A stretch of 64,000 nt of DNA from Lactobacillus amylolyticus DSM 11664 (GCF_000178475.1 NZ_ADNY01000013.1:1-64000); one strand, 5' to 3'; shown: positions 25,018-35,241, numbered from the stretch's first letter. The notes: generated by a model from the sequence alone, not told the origin. Translations and numbers: made by a program.

Positions 25018-28000
25018 TATTCTTTCACCTCATCTTTGATATCTTTTAATGATACAGAAACGACTTTGGAAACGCCAAGTTCTTGCATCACTACTCCGAA
25101 TAATTGATCTGCCTGCTGCATTGTACCACGACGGTGGGTGATGACAATAAACTGCGTATGCATATCATATTTTTGCAAAAATTGAGCAAAACGAGCGACA
25201 TTGGCATCGTCTAAAGCAGCTTCAACTTCATCCAGGACACAGAACGGTACTGGATTTACCTGCAGCATGGAAAAGAGCAAGGTAATAGCCGTCAATGCCC
25301 GTTCACCACCAGAAAGCAGACTTAAGCGTTGCAGCTTTTTACCAGGTGGCTGAGCAATAATTTCAATACCTGTTTCAAGCAAATTATCAGGTTCAGTTAA
25401 TACTAAGCGTGCATTTCCTCCACCAAAGACAATTGGGAAAATCTTGGTAAAACTCGTTGAAATCTTGTTGAAGGTATCATTGAATCGTGATTGAACTTCT
25501 TGATCCAGTTCTGTCATTGATTGTTCCAAATCTGAACGAGCTGACAATAGGTCCTCTTGCTGTTCATTCAAAAAATCATACCGCTTCTTAACGTTCTCAT
25601 ATTCTTCGATCGAATCCAAATTAACCGGTCCAATATCGTCAAGCGCCATTTGGTGCAATTTAACATCATGCTTAAGTTGCGCACGGTTTTGCTCAGTATT
25701 TTCACCTTTTGCCTGAGCAATTGCCGCCTCATAAGTCAGTGAGTATTCTTCATTCAACGTGTCCAATTTTTGATTCATCAAAGAATTCAGCTTAGCAATT
25801 TTGACAGAAAAATCTTTTTGTTCAGTTGCCGCATCTTTACGCAAATCATAGTTTCGACTAGCCACTTGATCAAGCTGGTCAATCTGAGCATCAAATTGAT
25901 CCAATTTGGCAGCCAAGTCGTTTAATTCCGCCTGCAAGTGATCACGTTTAGCAGCAATTTCTTCTTGTTCTTTTTGAAGCTGAGTTTTCTTTTGACTAGA
26001 AAGCTTTCGATTTTCAATTAGTGAATGCAATTTTTCGCTAATCGACGTTAACTGCTCTTGCTTTTGTTTTAAATCGAGGCTCTTTTCTTTATACTGACTT
26101 TGCAAATTTTCCAATTTATTTGAATAAACCGCAATTTGTGGATCCAGTTGACTTAACTGACTTTGAACTTTTTCATTTAATGCCGTAAAGTTTTTGATTC
26201 GATCCTGAATTTCGGCCATTTTTGCTTTTTCATCTTTGGCCTCTTTTGCTAAATCAGCCTGCTTCTGTTTAGCGATTGCGATTTTATCTTTAATTTCTTT
26301 AATTCGTGCATCCCGTTCGCGCACTCTTGAAACAAAAAGCTCATTAGCATCATTTAAACGTTTAACTTCTTTTTCCTGATTTTGAAAACTTAAAGCGACT
26401 TCGTTTAACTCTTGGTTTATCTGTTGGTATTCACTCTGAATCGTCTTCAATTCATCATTAGTTTGCTCTGTTTGTTCTAGCAATTTATTTAAATCTGCCT
26501 GATCAGAGTCAAAATTTTTCTGCAACTGCTGCAATTTCTTAGTTAAAGCATTAATCTCGGCAGTTGTCTGCAATGGTGAATTATTGCGCTGGTTTTTAAC
26601 CCCACCTGTCATTGAACCACCTGGAGAAATAACATCCCCATCAAGAGTGACTACTCTATAACGTCCAATTCGATTGGAAATTGCTAATGCCGATTCGATC
26701 GTATCAACAATAATTACGCTGCCTAATAAGTAATTGATTGCCGGTGAAAGATCAACTTTACTATTACTAGTAACTAAATCGCTGGCAATCCCCTTAAAGC
26801 CAGAGAATGATTTTAGAGTTGTAACAGTGGAAGCAGGAATATGATACTGTCTTAAGCCATCCAAAGGAAGAAAGGTTGCCCGGCCAGCATGATTTTTCTT
26901 TAAAGTATTAATTGCATCTTTGGCCCGGCTGCGAGATTCAGTAACCAAGTCCTGGACTCCACCACCCAGAGCGGTGGTCATTGCTGCTTCAAGTTCTGTT
27001 GGAAACGAAATTAATTCTCCAATTGCACCCACTACGCCAGGATATTGGGACAAATGATTCAGCACATTACGCACGCCATAGTAATAGCCTTCATGCCGTT
27101 TTTGAATATTGCTTAAGGCTTCTTTGCGGGCATTTACTTTCTGCAGTTCATTGCGTTCACTAGCCACAATCTGTCGTAAAGCATCTTGCCGATTCTCTAA
27201 ATCGTGAGCGTTAGTCGTTAGCTGCTCCAGACGATTCTTAGTCTGTTGGCGCTTTTTAGTCAGTTTTTGCCCTTCAATTCTTAAACGCTCAAGCTCATCT
27301 TGTGCCTTTTTCAATTGACCTTCGATGTTGTTATTATTGTAACTGCTGTCGTCATTGTCACGCTGAAGCTCGGTCTTTAAATAAACAAGTTGATTGTTAA
27401 CTGAAGTTTGTTCTTGCAGCAGATCAATATAGTTATTACGCTGATCTTCCAGTTGCTTATTTAACTGATTAGGATCTTCTTTTAGTCTCTTAACTAATTG
27501 ATCTCTTTGCTGCTGAAGTTTTTCCCGCTCAAGATGAATCTTTTTGGATTCTTGTCCTAAATTAGTCAAATCCATTTGTAAAGCAGCAATTGACTTTTTT
27601 AGATCTGCAATCTGATTTTGATATTCATTTTTAGTAGCTTCATTGAATTGCTTTGATTGCTCTGCAACCTGCAAATTAGTATTTAAATCAGACGCTTGTT
27701 GGGTAAAGTCGAGCAGCTTTTTTTGAATTTGATCGCGCTTATCTTGCAATTGCTTATATTCATTGCGCTTTTGCGTTACTGCTGCTTGAGATTCTTTTAC
27801 TTCAGTATCAAGCTTGGTTAAAAGCACCTGATTCTTGTCGGCCGCCTGCTTGATTTTTTGCTTCTGCTGATTCAAATCTTGAACTTCAAAAGCAAGCAAT
27901 GTCTTTAATTTTGAATCCAAGCCTGCCTTTTGAAACTTGTATTCTTTTGCAAGTGAGCTCTGTTCATGCAAAGGTTCAATTCTCTGTTCAAGTTCTTTTA

Positions 28001-28583
28001 CCAAATCATTGATTCTAACCAAGTTTTGATTAGTCTTATCTAGCTGTGCATTAGCGATCTCTTTTTGCTTCTTAAAATGAAGCACGCCGGCAGCTTCTTC
28101 AAAAATATCTCGCCGATCTTCAGGACGCGAATTTAAGATTTGATCTACTCGTCCCTGAGAAATAATTGCCAAACTATTTTGTGAAATACCTGAATCCAGG
28201 AACAGTTCACGCACATCTTTTAAACGAACGCTTTGATTATTAATTAAATATTCGCTATCGCCAGAACGCAAAATCCTTCTTGTTACTGAAACTTTGTCGC
28301 TCTCAAAGTTTAACTGTCTATTCTTGTTGTCAAAAACAAGTGTTACTTCTGCACTGTTTAATGGTTTGCGAAACTCGCTTCCTGCAAAGATAACATCCTT
28401 CATGTTGTCCCCACGAAGTGTCTTTGCGCGAGATTCTCCCATCGCCCATCTAATTGCTTCAGTAATATTGCTCTTACCGGAACCGTTTGGACCTACAATT
28501 CCTGTAATTCCACTACCGAAATGAATAGTTGTTTTTTCTGCAAAGGATTTAAAACCATCAATAACTAATTCTGTTAATGGCAC
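25017..28583 (-). CDS. smc: Chromosome partition protein Smc
   Basis: The 1188-residue condensin ATPase that compacts and segregates the chromosome with ScpA/ScpB. Walker A GPNGSGKSN (about 32-40), long coiled coil (about 170-500), hinge (about 510-660, GVVGAIGELISF and GGSMTGG), second coiled coil (about 670-1000), and C-terminal head with signature LSLLSGGERALTAI and Walker B FCVLDEVEAALDD. No truncation. Twelve bases after rnc. Confidence 0.98.
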   Translation of the reverse strand: MPLTELVIDGFKSFAEKTTIHFGSGITGIVGPNGSGKSNITEAIRWAMGESRAKTLRGDNMKDVIFAGSEFRKPLNSAEVTLVFDNKNRQLNFESDKVSVTRRILRSGDSEYLINNQSVRLKDVRELFLDSGISQNSLAIISQGRVDQILNSRPEDRRDIFEEAAGVLHFKKQKEIANAQLDKTNQNLVRINDLVKELEQRIEPLHEQSSLAKEYKFQKAGLDSKLKTLLAFEVQDLNQQKQKIKQAADKNQVLLTKLDTEVKESQAAVTQKRNEYKQLQDKRDQIQKKLLDFTQQASDLNTNLQVAEQSKQFNEATKNEYQNQIADLKKSIAALQMDLTNLGQESKKIHLEREKLQQQRDQLVKRLKEDPNQLNKQLEDQRNNYIDLLQEQTSVNNQLVYLKTELQRDNDDSSYNNNNIEGQLKKAQDELERLRIEGQKLTKKRQQTKNRLEQLTTNAHDLENRQDALRQIVASERNELQKVNARKEALSNIQKRHEGYYYGVRNVLNHLSQYPGVVGAIGELISFPTELEAAMTTALGGGVQDLVTESRSRAKDAINTLKKNHAGRATFLPLDGLRQYHIPASTVTTLKSFSGFKGIASDLVTSNSKVDLSPAINYLLGSVIIVDTIESALAISNRIGRYRVVTLDGDVISPGGSMTGGVKNQRNNSPLQTTAEINALTKKLQQLQKNFDSDQADLNKLLEQTEQTNDELKTIQSEYQQINQELNEVALSFQNQEKEVKRLNDANELFVSRVRERDARIKEIKDKIAIAKQKQADLAKEAKDEKAKMAEIQDRIKNFTALNEKVQSQLSQLDPQIAVYSNKLENLQSQYKEKSLDLKQKQEQLTSISEKLHSLIENRKLSSQKKTQLQKEQEEIAAKRDHLQAELNDLAAKLDQFDAQIDQLDQVASRNYDLRKDAATEQKDFSVKIAKLNSLMNQKLDTLNEEYSLTYEAAIAQAKGENTEQNRAQLKHDVKLHQMALDDIGPVNLDSIEEYENVKKRYDFLNEQQEDLLSARSDLEQSMTELDQEVQSRFNDTFNKISTSFTKIFPIVFGGGNARLVLTEPDNLLETGIEIIAQPPGKKLQRLSLLSGGERALTAITLLFSMLQVNPVPFCVLDEVEAALDDANVARFAQFLQKYDMHTQFIVITHRRGTMQQADQLFGVVMQELGVSKVVSVSLKDIKDEVKE

Positions 28584-28595
28584 GCCCTCTACCTC

Positions 28596-29279
28596 CTATT
28601 CAAGTTCATCCAAAGCTTTTTTGGCAGCCTGCTGTTCAGCTGCCTTCTTATTATGTCCTTCACCTTGAGATTGAACATGATCATTGATTTTTAATTCAAC
28701 AACAAAATGCGATGGCAATTGACTTTCACTCAAAGTAACGTATTCGATATTTACTGGACCATCTTTTTGCAATAATTCCTGCAAATCAGTCTTGTAGTCA
28801 CGTGATGCATCGAATTCACCTTTATCGATTAAAGGATAAACCGTCAAATGAAGGAAATGCGTAACAGCCTTCATCCCTTGGTCAAGATAAAGTGCACCGT
28901 TGAAAGCCTCAAAGACATCTTCAAGCAAGGTTTTACGATGACGGGCTCCTGCCTTTTCTTCACCTTTGCCCAAGTTGATTTCATCTTGAAAACCACATTC
29001 GATCGCAAATTCTGAGAATCCTTCCGTTCGCACGATATTGGATCTCATTCTGGTTAATTCACCTTCATTTAAATTTGGATAATGACGGTAAAGATAATCT
29101 GAAACGGCTAATTCAAGAACCGCATCCCCTAAAAACTCTAGCTTTTCATAATCCCGAACGCCTTCTGGATGTTCATTAGCGTAAGAAGAATGGGTGAATG
29201 CTTCTTCTAATAACTTTTCATTGTGAAATTTAATACCATATTTTTCATTTAATTGTTTAAGAAATTTTGTGCTAACCAT
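28596..29279 (-). CDS. rnc: Ribonuclease III
   Basis: Cuts double-stranded RNA, including rRNA precursors. 227 residues. The nine-residue signature is in LEFLGDAVLEL (about 46-56), the second acidic pair in LLEDVFEAFNGALYLD (about 117-132), and the double-stranded RNA binding domain spans about 155-225 (DYKTDLQELLQK and GEGHNKKAAEQQAAKKAL). First gene of rnc-smc-ftsY. Confidence 0.97.
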   Translation of the reverse strand: MVSTKFLKQLNEKYGIKFHNEKLLEEAFTHSSYANEHPEGVRDYEKLEFLGDAVLELAVSDYLYRHYPNLNEGELTRMRSNIVRTEGFSEFAIECGFQDEINLGKGEEKAGARHRKTLLEDVFEAFNGALYLDQGMKAVTHFLHLTVYPLIDKGEFDASRDYKTDLQELLQKDGPVNIEYVTLSESQLPSHFVVELKINDHVQSQGEGHNKKAAEQQAAKKALDELE

Positions 29280-29334
29280 GATGTTTCTGCCCTTTCATAC
29301 TAATTGATTATACCAGTTTTAAGAAGAGACAAAA

Positions 29335-29360
29335 ATAGCCTGGATCAAAGTCCAGGCTAT
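29335..29360 (-). terminator. Second terminator after oppA
   Basis: ATAGCCTGGA pairs perfectly with TCCAGGCTAT (10 bases, six-base loop), followed by TTTTT on the minus strand. It lies directly behind another hairpin. Confidence 0.8.
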
Positions 29361-29361
29361 A

Positions 29362-29399
29362 AAAAAAGTATTTTGCAAAGTATTGCAAAATACTTTTTT
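29362..29399 (-). terminator. First terminator after oppA, very long stem
   Basis: A 17-base perfect stem (29362-29378 with 29383-29399) and four-base loop, with AAAAAAGTATTTTGCAA as one arm, begins ten bases past the oppA stop codon. Together with the next hairpin it forms a tandem stop that isolates opp from rnc. Confidence 0.85.
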
Positions 29400-29409
29400 A
29401 AAAACTTGC

Positions 29410-31167
29410 TTATTTAACGAAGGCAACATCGTTCCAGCCAAGAGTAGTACCATTCTTTTCTGAGTAACCAGTAAGTTTACTATTAACAGCAGTAATTGAG
29501 TAGGAGTTAGTAGTTGGTACAACGTAAGCTTCATTGAACATGTACTTTTGCCATTCGTACAATACCTTACGACGGTAGTTATCATTCATAGCTTTAGAGC
29601 TATCAATTTCGTTAATAAGTTGAGTATTACGCTTAGTTACGAAACGACTGTAGTTAAATGGAGCAGTCTCACCGTAGAGGTCAGCTTGAGATGGTTCAGC
29701 AGCTAATGACCAGCTACCTAAGAACATATCAACATCTGGGCTATCGTTTTCAATCTTGTCGTAGAATGAGTTAAATTCAATCAAACGACCAGTAGTAAGC
29801 TTTACATTCAAACCAATCTTCTTCCATTGTTGAATGTAGTTTTGAATGATAGCTTCTTGTTCTGAAGAACCACTCATAGCTGCTAAGTGAATAGTCAATG
29901 GCTTGCCGTTAGGTTGTACACGGTAAGTGCCCTTCTTCTTGTAACCAGCCTTGTTAAGAAGTTGGTTAGCTTTCTTCAAGTTGTAGTTGTAACCTTTTAT
30001 ACTGCTGTCGTAGTATTTACCAAATGATTTAGGAATCAAAGTATCAACTCTGAAGGTCAAGCCATCGGTGTACTTCTTTTCAACTTGGTCAATGTTCATT
30101 GCATAAGCAATAGCTTGACGCAAAGCCTTGTTATTCATCTTGGAGTTCTTGTTCATGACATTCTTGCCAGTCTTCTTGTCGTATTTACCAACCTTGAAGG
30201 CAAGGTAGTTGTATGACAAAGGAATAGTAGCAACAAAGTGGTAACCCTTGGTATTCTTAACTTGTGACCATTGAGTATTTGGAACATCGATGATATCAAA
30301 CTTGTGTGATTTAATAGCTTGAGCAGCAGAGTCAGTTGAAATAACTGATTCGACAATCTTGCTGATGTGTGGCTTACCCTTCCAGTAGTACTTGTTTGGA
30401 ACCCAAGTTACAGATTGACCACTAACAATCTTAGAAATCTTGTATGGGCCAAAGAACAAAGGACTCTTACGTACTTGATCTGAAGATTCAAGCTTGCTCA
30501 TTGGAACATTCTTTAAGTAGTGATATGGAGCAGCTGACTTCCAGAAGTAACCGGAACCAATCATGTTCATACCTGGGTGCATTTGGTTAAAGTGAAGAAT
30601 TACAGTATTACCATTTGCACCATTAGGCATTTCAATACCAGAAATAGTCTTAGCCTTGCCAGCACGGAAAGCTGCAATACCTTTAATGTCAGCAATTGAA
30701 GAAGTGTAACGAGCTGAACCACTCTTTGGTGAAGCCATGATTTCGTATGGATATTCAATATCCTTAGCTACAACATTCTTACCATCGGACCATTTAACAC
30801 CCTTTTTAATTTTAATGGTGATAGTCTTAGCTTTATAGTTAAGCTTGAAAGTACATGCACCTTTATTATCGATGTTATAGTTCTTGTCTGAGTGGAACAA
30901 AGATTCATCACCGTACTGAGCAACTGTTGAGTCAATTGCATCATTTGATAAAGTGTCTTCAAAGATACCCTTAAATGGAGTATCAGTTTCAATAGCTACT
31001 TTTAATGTACCACCGTTCTTCTTTGGTTTAGTTGGTACAGCTTCTGGGAACTTTTCTTTAGCAGCATTTTGGTTACTTGCATTATTGCTCTTGTTGCCAC
31101 AAGCAGATAATGCTAAAGCAGCACTGGCTACCAAACCGATTGAGCCTAAAAGTTTCATAATTTTCAT
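29410..31167 (-). CDS. oppA: Oligopeptide-binding lipoprotein OppA
   Basis: Cell-surface receptor of the oligopeptide ABC importer. From ATG at 31167 (GGAGG nine bases upstream) it is 585 residues. The signal peptide ends in the lipobox LSAC, with the lipid-modified Cys near residue 23, followed by an Asn-rich linker and a family 5 solute-binding fold (SBP_bac_5; LKVAIETDTPFKG near 50-62, KTITIKIKKGVKWSDGKNV near 123-141). It is last in oppDFBCA and has an extra promoter of its own in the gap before it, fitting the need for more receptor than permease. Confidence 0.96.
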   Translation of the reverse strand: MKIMKLLGSIGLVASAALALSACGNKSNNASNQNAAKEKFPEAVPTKPKKNGGTLKVAIETDTPFKGIFEDTLSNDAIDSTVAQYGDESLFHSDKNYNIDNKGACTFKLNYKAKTITIKIKKGVKWSDGKNVVAKDIEYPYEIMASPKSGSARYTSSIADIKGIAAFRAGKAKTISGIEMPNGANGNTVILHFNQMHPGMNMIGSGYFWKSAAPYHYLKNVPMSKLESSDQVRKSPLFFGPYKISKIVSGQSVTWVPNKYYWKGKPHISKIVESVISTDSAAQAIKSHKFDIIDVPNTQWSQVKNTKGYHFVATIPLSYNYLAFKVGKYDKKTGKNVMNKNSKMNNKALRQAIAYAMNIDQVEKKYTDGLTFRVDTLIPKSFGKYYDSSIKGYNYNLKKANQLLNKAGYKKKGTYRVQPNGKPLTIHLAAMSGSSEQEAIIQNYIQQWKKIGLNVKLTTGRLIEFNSFYDKIENDSPDVDMFLGSWSLAAEPSQADLYGETAPFNYSRFVTKRNTQLINEIDSSKAMNDNYRRKVLYEWQKYMFNEAYVVPTTNSYSITAVNSKLTGYSEKNGTTLGWNDVAFVK

Positions 31168-31206
31168 TTGATATAACCTCCATATTTGGATCAAGTTGAT
31201 AATTAA

Positions 31207-31235
31207 ATAGTAGCATGGAATGAACGAAATGTTAA
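31207..31235 (-). promoter_or_regulatory. Internal promoter for oppA
   Basis: Minus-strand -35 TTAACA (31235-31230), 17 bases, -10 TACTAT (31212-31207), between oppC and oppA. Confidence 0.6.
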
Positions 31236-31277
31236 GCTAAAATTAAAATATTTTTTTATTTTTAATTAATTCTTAGG

Positions 31278-32195
31278 TTAGTTTTCTCTTTGACGAGCAT
31301 CAGCAGCTTTACGTAAAGCAAGACCAACATAGTTAATACTCAATGAGATTACTAGCAAGAAGATAGCGGCTGGCAGCCAAAGCCATGGACGCGTAGTTAC
31401 GTTAACTGGGTCGTTAGCATAACCAATCAGAGTACCAAGTGATGGTGTTGTTGTCGGCAAACCGTAACCGATGAAGGAAAGTCCGGTTTCAATACCAATG
31501 TTACCAGCAACCCCTAAAACAGCATCAATGATCACCATAGAACTAATATTGGGCAAGATTTCACGATACATAATTTTCCAATCGCTTGATCCCGATGTCT
31601 TGGAAGCCAAAACGTAATCTCTCTCTCTTTGAGCCAAGACAAAGCTTCTGTAATATCTAGCTTCTCCGGTCCAACCAAAGATTGAAATCATGGCTACTAA
31701 AGTAAAGGCGTTGTAGTTAGGAATAACACTAGCCAAAACAATTAAAATTGGGAATTGTGGCATGATCTGAATGAAATCAACAATTCTCATGACAATATTA
31801 TCAATCACACCTCCATAATAACCTGACAGTAAACCGATAAACAAACCAACAATCAAAGAAATGATGGTAACTGATACACCAATCATGATTGAGTTACGAC
31901 CACCCATGATAAGCAGTTTGAAAATATTACGTCCACCTTGGTCAGCACCGAAGATGTGACCATCAACGCCCCAGCTATCGTAAGAAGACATAATGTCAGT
32001 TGCAGTAATTTGACTCTTGTTTAAGAATAATGAACCAACAAAAGTGAACAACAAACAAGCAACAACAATAAAGAATGCGATTCTGGCAGAAGGAGTCCGC
32101 CAAATTTCCTGCCAAATGATCTTAAAACCAGATGGAGGAGTCTCTTTTTGAGCCTTTTTTTGCTTTTTATCTTTTAAAGATTTATTTTTAGCCAT
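31278..32195 (-). CDS. oppC: Oligopeptide ABC transporter permease OppC
   Basis: 305 residues. A lysine-rich cytoplasmic N-terminus (1-20), one helix (about 36-56), a periplasmic-type segment, then five helices of the BPD_transp_1 domain with the ATPase-coupling EAR.YRS.VL...ERDYV segment (about 176-196) and the ETGLSFIGYGLPTTTPSLG signature near 235-253. Pairs with OppB to form the membrane channel. Separated from oppB by 12 bases with an AGGAGG-type site in between. Confidence 0.95.
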   Translation of the reverse strand: MAKNKSLKDKKQKKAQKETPPSGFKIIWQEIWRTPSARIAFFIVVACLLFTFVGSLFLNKSQITATDIMSSYDSWGVDGHIFGADQGGRNIFKLLIMGGRNSIMIGVSVTIISLIVGLFIGLLSGYYGGVIDNIVMRIVDFIQIMPQFPILIVLASVIPNYNAFTLVAMISIFGWTGEARYYRSFVLAQRERDYVLASKTSGSSDWKIMYREILPNISSMVIIDAVLGVAGNIGIETGLSFIGYGLPTTTPSLGTLIGYANDPVNVTTRPWLWLPAAIFLLVISLSINYVGLALRKAADARQREN

Positions 32196-32207
32196 TTTTC
32201 TCCTCCT

Positions 32208-33167
32208 CTACTGAATTCTAATTCTAGGGTCAACAATACTCATGATGATATCGGACAACAAGTTACCAATCAAAGTTAAAATACCATAAATCAAAATTAA
32301 GGCAGTTAACGTCGTATAGTCACGTTGTTGGACTGAGTTCATAAACAGTTGTCCCATACCAGGATAACTGAAGATCGTTTCAATAATAACAGATCCACTC
32401 AGAAGTCCAGTAATGGTGTTACCAAAGAAGGCAGCGATCGGCAATAATGAGTTTCTTAAAATGTGCTTGTTGAAGACGACTTTTTCAGGAACACCTTTAG
32501 AACGGGCAGTTTTAACATAATCTTCAACTTTGTTGTCACTAATTCCGATCTTCAAATACTGAACAATACCAGTCGTTGAAATAATGGCAACCAAAACCGC
32601 TGGTAAAATCATGTGATAAATTCGACTTCCTAAAACACCCCAGAAACCCGAGGCACTCCCGGAAACTGAGCCTGAAATTGGGAACCAGCCAAGAACATAA
32701 CCAAACAGCCATAAACCTAAAATATAAATTACGAAGCCTGGGATGGCAAAAGTAATGTAATTAAAGGCTGAAATAACTATATCTTTCCATTTACCTTCGT
32801 AACGACCAGCGGCAATACCCATTGGTACGGCAATAAGGTAAGTCAGGATAACTGTTAATAATGAAAGCCAGAAAGTATTAACGGCACGGTCAGCAATTAA
32901 AGAAGCTACAGGAACTTTCTGAATGTAACTCGTCCCAAGGTTACCGTGGAACAAATTGTTAACCCATCTGCCGTATTGAACCCATAATGGATCATACAAA
33001 CCGGCTTCACGCTTTAAACGAATAATTTCCTTTGGGTCAGTGTTTGGATTAACCAAACCAGTGAAAGGATCCCCAGGCATCATCTTAGCCAATGCGAAAA
33101 CGATAATACTCAAAACGATCAGTTGGGGGATCATGATTAATAAACGTCTTAAAACTGTCTTCCACAT
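32208..33167 (-). CDS. oppB: Oligopeptide ABC transporter permease OppB
   Basis: 319 residues, six helices. The N-terminal helix and KMMPGDPF motif (about 28-35), and the coupling-loop KTARSKGVPEKVVFNKHILRN-like segment (about 219-239) are typical of OppB/DppB. Channel partner of OppC. It starts three to four bases after oppF, in an oppD-F-B-C-A order, the order known from Lactococcus. Confidence 0.95.
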   Translation of the reverse strand: MWKTVLRRLLIMIPQLIVLSIIVFALAKMMPGDPFTGLVNPNTDPKEIIRLKREAGLYDPLWVQYGRWVNNLFHGNLGTSYIQKVPVASLIADRAVNTFWLSLLTVILTYLIAVPMGIAAGRYEGKWKDIVISAFNYITFAIPGFVIYILGLWLFGYVLGWFPISGSVSGSASGFWGVLGSRIYHMILPAVLVAIISTTGIVQYLKIGISDNKVEDYVKTARSKGVPEKVVFNKHILRNSLLPIAAFFGNTITGLLSGSVIIETIFSYPGMGQLFMNSVQQRDYTTLTALILIYGILTLIGNLLSDIIMSIVDPRIRIQ

Positions 33168-33170
33168 TTT

Positions 33171-34136
33171 TTAATTACTCTCCTTCAAATTAGCAACTTC
33201 TGAGGCAGGTTCAGCAACGTAGTGCGTTGGGGAAACCTTTTGTAATGGGAATACCCGTCCATCTTTGTCATACCATTTCTTCTGGTCGTTTTGATATTCA
33301 GCTTCAACGGCCAAACGGTGTTTCTTGTGTTCTTCACGGTGTTCAACATCTACTCTAGGAATAGCTGCTAATAACCGCTTGGTGTAAATGTGAACTGGAT
33401 TATTATAAATGTCTTGTTTAGTACCGACTTCAACCAAACGACCACGGTTCATGATCGCAATGTTTTCGGACATATGGCGAATAACACCTAAGTCGTGAGA
33501 AATAAACAAATAAGCAATGTCATATTGTTGTTGAATGTGCTTCATGAAGTTCAAAACCTGAGCTTGAACTGACAAGTCAAGCGCAGAGGTTGGCTCGTCG
33601 GCAACAATCAACTTCGGATTCGTAGCAACGGCACGGGCAACGCCGATTCTTTGCCGCTGACCACCTGAGAATTCGTGTGGGAACTTATAAATTGCATCAC
33701 CAGGCATTCCTACGATATCAAGCAGTTCCTGAACACGGTCACGTTCTTGATCAGTTGTTAAGTTTTCAAAGTTTCTGATCGGCTCAGCGATGATGTCTTC
33801 AATTCTCTTTCTTGGGTTCAAACTTGACATTGAATCCTGGAAGATCATTTGGACATCCTTGTTATAGTTAAGCCGGCGACGGTTGGAAGCTTTGGTAATG
33901 TCTTTACCTTTGTAAATAATTGAACCAGCCGTAACTTTTTCAACCCCAACAATTGCTTTACCAGTCGTCGATTTGCCTGAACCTGATTCACCAATCAAGC
34001 CGTAAGTTTCACCTTCATTAATGGTTAAGTTAATGCCATCAACGGCTCTTACATAATCGGTAATCCGATTCCAGAACCCCGACCGAACTGGGTAGTGAAC
34101 TTTTAAATCCCTAATTTGAATAATTTCTTTTGACAT
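33171..34136 (-). CDS. oppF: Oligopeptide ABC transporter ATPase OppF
   Basis: 321 residues. Walker A GESGSGKST (about 51-59), Q-loop, signature FSGGQRQRIGVARA (about 161-174), Walker B LIVADEPTSALD (about 180-191) and switch histidine in LFISHDLGV. The C-terminal oligopeptide-type extension follows residue 255. It powers transport together with OppD; all catalytic residues are present. Confidence 0.95.
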   Translation of the reverse strand: MSKEIIQIRDLKVHYPVRSGFWNRITDYVRAVDGINLTINEGETYGLIGESGSGKSTTGKAIVGVEKVTAGSIIYKGKDITKASNRRRLNYNKDVQMIFQDSMSSLNPRKRIEDIIAEPIRNFENLTTDQERDRVQELLDIVGMPGDAIYKFPHEFSGGQRQRIGVARAVATNPKLIVADEPTSALDLSVQAQVLNFMKHIQQQYDIAYLFISHDLGVIRHMSENIAIMNRGRLVEVGTKQDIYNNPVHIYTKRLLAAIPRVDVEHREEHKKHRLAVEAEYQNDQKKWYDKDGRVFPLQKVSPTHYVAEPASEVANLKESN

Positions 34137-34139
34137 AGA

Positions 34140-35174
34140 TTACTCCCCACTTACTGTCTTTTCTTGATCTTTAGCATCTTCATCTTCGAAGTGGAATGTC
34201 TTCCAGCAGGTACATCTTACCCAGTGCCCTGGTTCTACTTCATGAACTTGTGGATTCTTTTCATGAGCACTTGCAGGAATCCAAGGAATTCTTGAAGCAA
34301 ACCGGTCACCAGTTCTTGGCATGTTCTTTAATGAAGGAACAGTACCATGAATAACATGTAAATCAGCACGATCATCATCTGATTGCGGAATTGAGTTCAA
34401 GAGTGAACGCGTATATGGATGAAGTGGATGTTCAAAAATTGTTTTAACATCGGATTTTTCAACGATTTGACCAGCGTACATAACTGCAACTTCATCAGCA
34501 GTTTCTGCAACAACACCCAAGTCGTGCGTAATCAAAATAATTCCAGATTCAGATTGCTTTTGAATATCTTCAAGCAAGTCCAAAATTTGAGCCTGAATAG
34601 TAACATCCAAAGCAGTAGTTGGTTCATCTGCAATAATGATTTCTGGCTTACATGCAATTGCCATCGCAATAACTACACGCTGACGCAAACCACCTGATAA
34701 TTCATGTGGGTACATTGTGTACATTTCTTCAGGTTTTGGCATTCCTACTTGATTAAACAATTCAATAACCCGTGCATGACGAGCTTTTTGATCCATATCA
34801 GTATGGTAGTAAAGTGTTTCAGCAACTTGGTCACCAACACGCATTAACGGATTCAAACTGGCTAATGGGTCCTGGAAGATAATACCGATCTTGTCACCAC
34901 GAATTTTATTAAAAAGCTGCTCGTTCAAGCCAACCAAGTTTAATTCATTATAAAGAATGTCCCCGGTTACTCGTGTATTCTTATGGTCATACAAGCCAAT
35001 AATACTTGAAGCAATTGTGCTTTTACCGCAGCCTGATTCACCAACAATGGCCAAAATTTCATTACGTTTTAAAGTTAAGTTGATATCGTCAGCCGCATCA
35101 TAAAACTTACCTTGCAGACGGTATGCCGTGTGCAGGTGCTGAATATCTAATAAGAGATCGCTCTGCTTCTCCAA
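34140..35174 (-). CDS. oppD: Oligopeptide ABC transporter ATPase OppD
   Basis: 344 residues, first gene of oppDFBCA. Walker A GESGCGKST (about 44-52), signature LSGGLRQRVVIAMA (about 160-173), Walker B IIIADEPTTALD and LITHDLGVV. The C-terminal domain (260-344) contains a GHWVRCTC motif related to the Cys-containing tail of OppD/DppD. The start is TTG at 35174, eight bases after GGAGG; an overlapping ATG in another frame is too close to that site. Confidence 0.95.
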   Translation of the reverse strand: MEKQSDLLLDIQHLHTAYRLQGKFYDAADDINLTLKRNEILAIVGESGCGKSTIASSIIGLYDHKNTRVTGDILYNELNLVGLNEQLFNKIRGDKIGIIFQDPLASLNPLMRVGDQVAETLYYHTDMDQKARHARVIELFNQVGMPKPEEMYTMYPHELSGGLRQRVVIAMAIACKPEIIIADEPTTALDVTIQAQILDLLEDIQKQSESGIILITHDLGVVAETADEVAVMYAGQIVEKSDVKTIFEHPLHPYTRSLLNSIPQSDDDRADLHVIHGTVPSLKNMPRTGDRFASRIPWIPASAHEKNPQVHEVEPGHWVRCTCWKTFHFEDEDAKDQEKTVSGE

Positions 35175-35241
35175 AGGTCATTCCTCCATCTCAATCGGTA
35201 CTTTTATTAAAAGGTACTTAAATTCTTTGATTTATTCTTTA

